Shown: positions 62,233 to 64,000 of the stretch, in pieces | Layout of the letters: every line of letters starts with the position of its first letter | Position numbering within the stretch: the first letter of the stretch is position 1 | Assembly (NCBI GenBank): GCA_963966185.1 | Contig: CAWZYM010000154.1 | Coordinates: forward strand, 682,001-746,000 | Direction of reading: 5' to 3' | Source: Rhabditoides inermis | Lineage: Eukaryota > Nematoda > Chromadorea > Rhabditida > Rhabditidae | Length of the DNA: 64,000 nt | The notes under the pieces: generated by a model | What the model saw: only the letters and a program-made list of their open reading frames with translations | Databases searched by the model: none | Told to the model about the DNA's origin: nothing | Made by a program: the position numbers and the translations under genes

Positions 62233-64000
62233 AAACATTAGTATATCAATAGGAAGTTAGGAAGAAGTTAGGAAGAAGTTAGGAAGAAGTTAGGAAGAAG
62301 TTAGGAAGAAGTTAGGAAGAAGTTAGAAAGAAGTTAGGAAGAAGTTAGGAAGAAGTTAGGAAGAAGTTGGGAAGAAGTTAGGAAGAAGTTAGGAAGAAGT
62401 TAGGAAACAATAGTACATCAATAGGAAGTTAGGAAGAAGTTAGCAAGAATTTAAGAAGAAGTTAGGAAGAAGTTAGGAAGAAGTTAGGAAGAAGTTAGGA
62501 AGAAGTTAGGAAGAAGTCAGGAAGAAGTTAGGAAGAAGTTGGGAAGAAGTTAGGAAGAAGTCAGGAAGAAGTTAGAAACAATAGTACATCAATGGAAAGT
62601 TAGGAAGAAGTTAGGAAGAAGTTAGGAAGAAGTCAGGAAGAAGTTAGGAAGAAGTTAGGAAGAAGTTGGAAACAATAGTACATCAATAGGAAGTTAGGAA
62701 GAAGTTAGGAAGAAGTTAGGAAGAAGTTAGGAAGAAGTTAGGAAGAAGTAAGGAAGAAGTAAGAAAGAAGTTAGGAAGAAGTCAGGAAGAAGTTAGGAAG
62801 AAGTTGGGAAGAAGTTAGGAAGATGTTAGGAAGAAGTTAGGAAGAAGTTGGAAACAATAGTACATCAATAGGAAGTTAGGAAGAAGTTAGGAAGAAGTTA
62901 GGAAGAAGTTAGGAAGAAGTTAGGAAGACGTTAGGAAGAAGTTAGGAAGAAGTTAGGAAGAAGTTAGGAAGAAGTTAGGAAGAAGTTAGGAAGAAGTCAG
63001 GAAGAAGTTAGAAACAATAGTACATCAATGGAAAGTTAGGAAGAAGTTGGGAAGAAGTTAGGAAGAAGTTAGGAAGAAGTTGGAAACAATAGTACATCAA
63101 TAGGAAGTTAGGAAGAAGTTAGGAAGAAGTTAGGAAGAAGTTAGGAAGAAGTTAGGAAGAAGTTAGGAAGAAGTTAGGAAGAAGTTAGGAAGAAGTTAGG
63201 AAGAAGTTGGGAAGAAGTTAGGAAGAAGTTAGGAAGAAGTTAGGAAGAAGTTAGGAAGACGTTAGGAAGAAGTTAGGAAGAAGTTAGGAAGAAGTTAGGA
63301 AGAAGTTGGGAAGAAGTTAGGAAGCAGTTAGGAAGAAGTTAGGACGAAGTTAGGAAGAAGTTAGGAATAAGTTAGGAAGAAGTTAGGAAGAAGTCAGGAA
63401 GAAGTTAGGAAGAAGTTGGGAAGAAGTTAGGAAGAAGTTAGGAAGAAGTCAGGAAGAAGTTAGGAAGAAGTTAGGAAGAAGTTAGGAAGAAGTTAGGAAG
63501 AAGTTAGGAAGAAGTTAGGAAGAAGTTAGGAAGAAGTTGGGAAGAAGTTAGGAAGAAGTTAGGAAGAAGTTAGGAAGAAGTTAGGAAGAAGTTAGGAAGA
63601 AGTTAGGAAGAAGTTAGGAAGAAGTTAGGAAGAAGTTAGGAAGAAGTTAGGAAGAAGTTAGGAAGAAGTTAGGAAGAAGTTAGGAAGAAGTTAGGAAGAA
63701 GTTAGGAAGAAGTTAGGAAGAAGTTAGGAAGAAGTTAGGAAGAAGTTAGGAAGAAGTTAGGAAGAAGTTAGGAAGAAGTTAGGAAGAAGTTAGGAAGAAG
63801 TTAGGAAGAAGTTAGGAAGAAGTTAGGAAGAAGTTAGGAAGAAGTTGGGAAGAAGTTAGGAAGATGTTAGGAAGAAGTTAGTGAGAAGTTGGAAACAATA
63901 GTATATCAATAGGAAGTTAGGAAGAACTTAGGAAGAAGTTAGGAAGAAGTTAGGAAGAAGTTAGGAAGAAGTTAGGAAGAAGTTAGGAAGAAGTTAGGAA
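62233..64000. repeat. D higher-order repeat, array 2 copy 2, partial
   Basis: The usual block order runs to the punctuation near 63088. Then about 780 bp carry no punctuation, largely invariant 11-bp units from 63540 to 63840. A GTTAGTGAGAAG punctuation follows near 63878. It is cut by the window end. Confidence 0.87.

Larger units (their letters stand above)
58536..64000. repeat. Family D 11-bp satellite array 2, runs past window end
   Basis: It has the same 11-bp unit and punctuation as array 1, and begins with the same variant order. It contains no mobile element. No gene or RNA feature is visible. Segments follow. Confidence 0.97.

Noticed and set aside
45824..64000. Telomeric repeat tract
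   Set aside because: TTAGG occurs once per 11 bp, separated by AAGAAG, never as a continuous 5- or 6-bp telomere repeat.
1..64000. Whole array as an assembly artefact
   Set aside because: Copies carry distinct private variants, graded length changes and shared breakpoints, as in real arrays. Collapsed or false duplications of individual blocks still cannot be excluded without reads.

Overview
This 64-kb window is wholly satellite DNA. I see no protein-coding gene, tRNA, rRNA or other conventional gene on either strand. It points to a eukaryote with large arrays of short-unit satellites. The one dispersed element, a 497-bp palindromic Tc1/mariner-type MITE with A/T-rich arms, has the look of rhabditid nematode DNA, but the species assignment is an inference of modest confidence.

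Four unrelated short tandem families build everything. Family A has a 21-bp unit: the 16-bp palindrome TTCGTAGATCTACGAA plus a 5-bp linker ATGAG. Family B has a 13-bp unit, CCTGAGAGTTTAT, mixed with 10- to 13-bp variants. Family C has a 29-bp unit made of a doubled TCTACACA plus an ATTGTTTTAG-type tail. Family D has an 11-bp unit, GTTAGGAAGAA, interrupted every 0.1-0.5 kb by a fixed non-repeat 'punctuation' containing AAACAATAGTACATCAATAG.

Layout: 1-45823 is an array of a compound higher-order repeat (HOR) of about 1664 bp in the fixed order A (535 bp), B (594), C (512), short B-type bridge (23). Its junctions are constant from copy to copy. The array contains shortened copies (periods 1355, 1433, 1298), lengthened copies, two long divergent A/B blocks (7484-9821 and 30122-33554) and one island of family D (7267-7483). 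Region 45824-55610 is a D array with its own HOR of about 1.6-2.4 kb, carrying the MITE at 50593-51089. Region 55611-58535 is a short return of the A/B/C HOR. Region 58536-64000 is a second D array that starts with the same junction as the first and runs past the window end.

The array is hierarchical. Base units of 11-29 bp form HORs of about 1.7 kb, these form a 3019-bp dimer, and segments of about 2.3, 2.9 and 7.3 kb were then copied again at offsets of 23720, 12712 and 16601 bp. Most length changes are whole base units, as expected for in-register unequal exchange or slippage. No gene network is present. Any function would lie in chromatin, chromosome structure or repeat-derived RNA, and the sequence alone does not show one.
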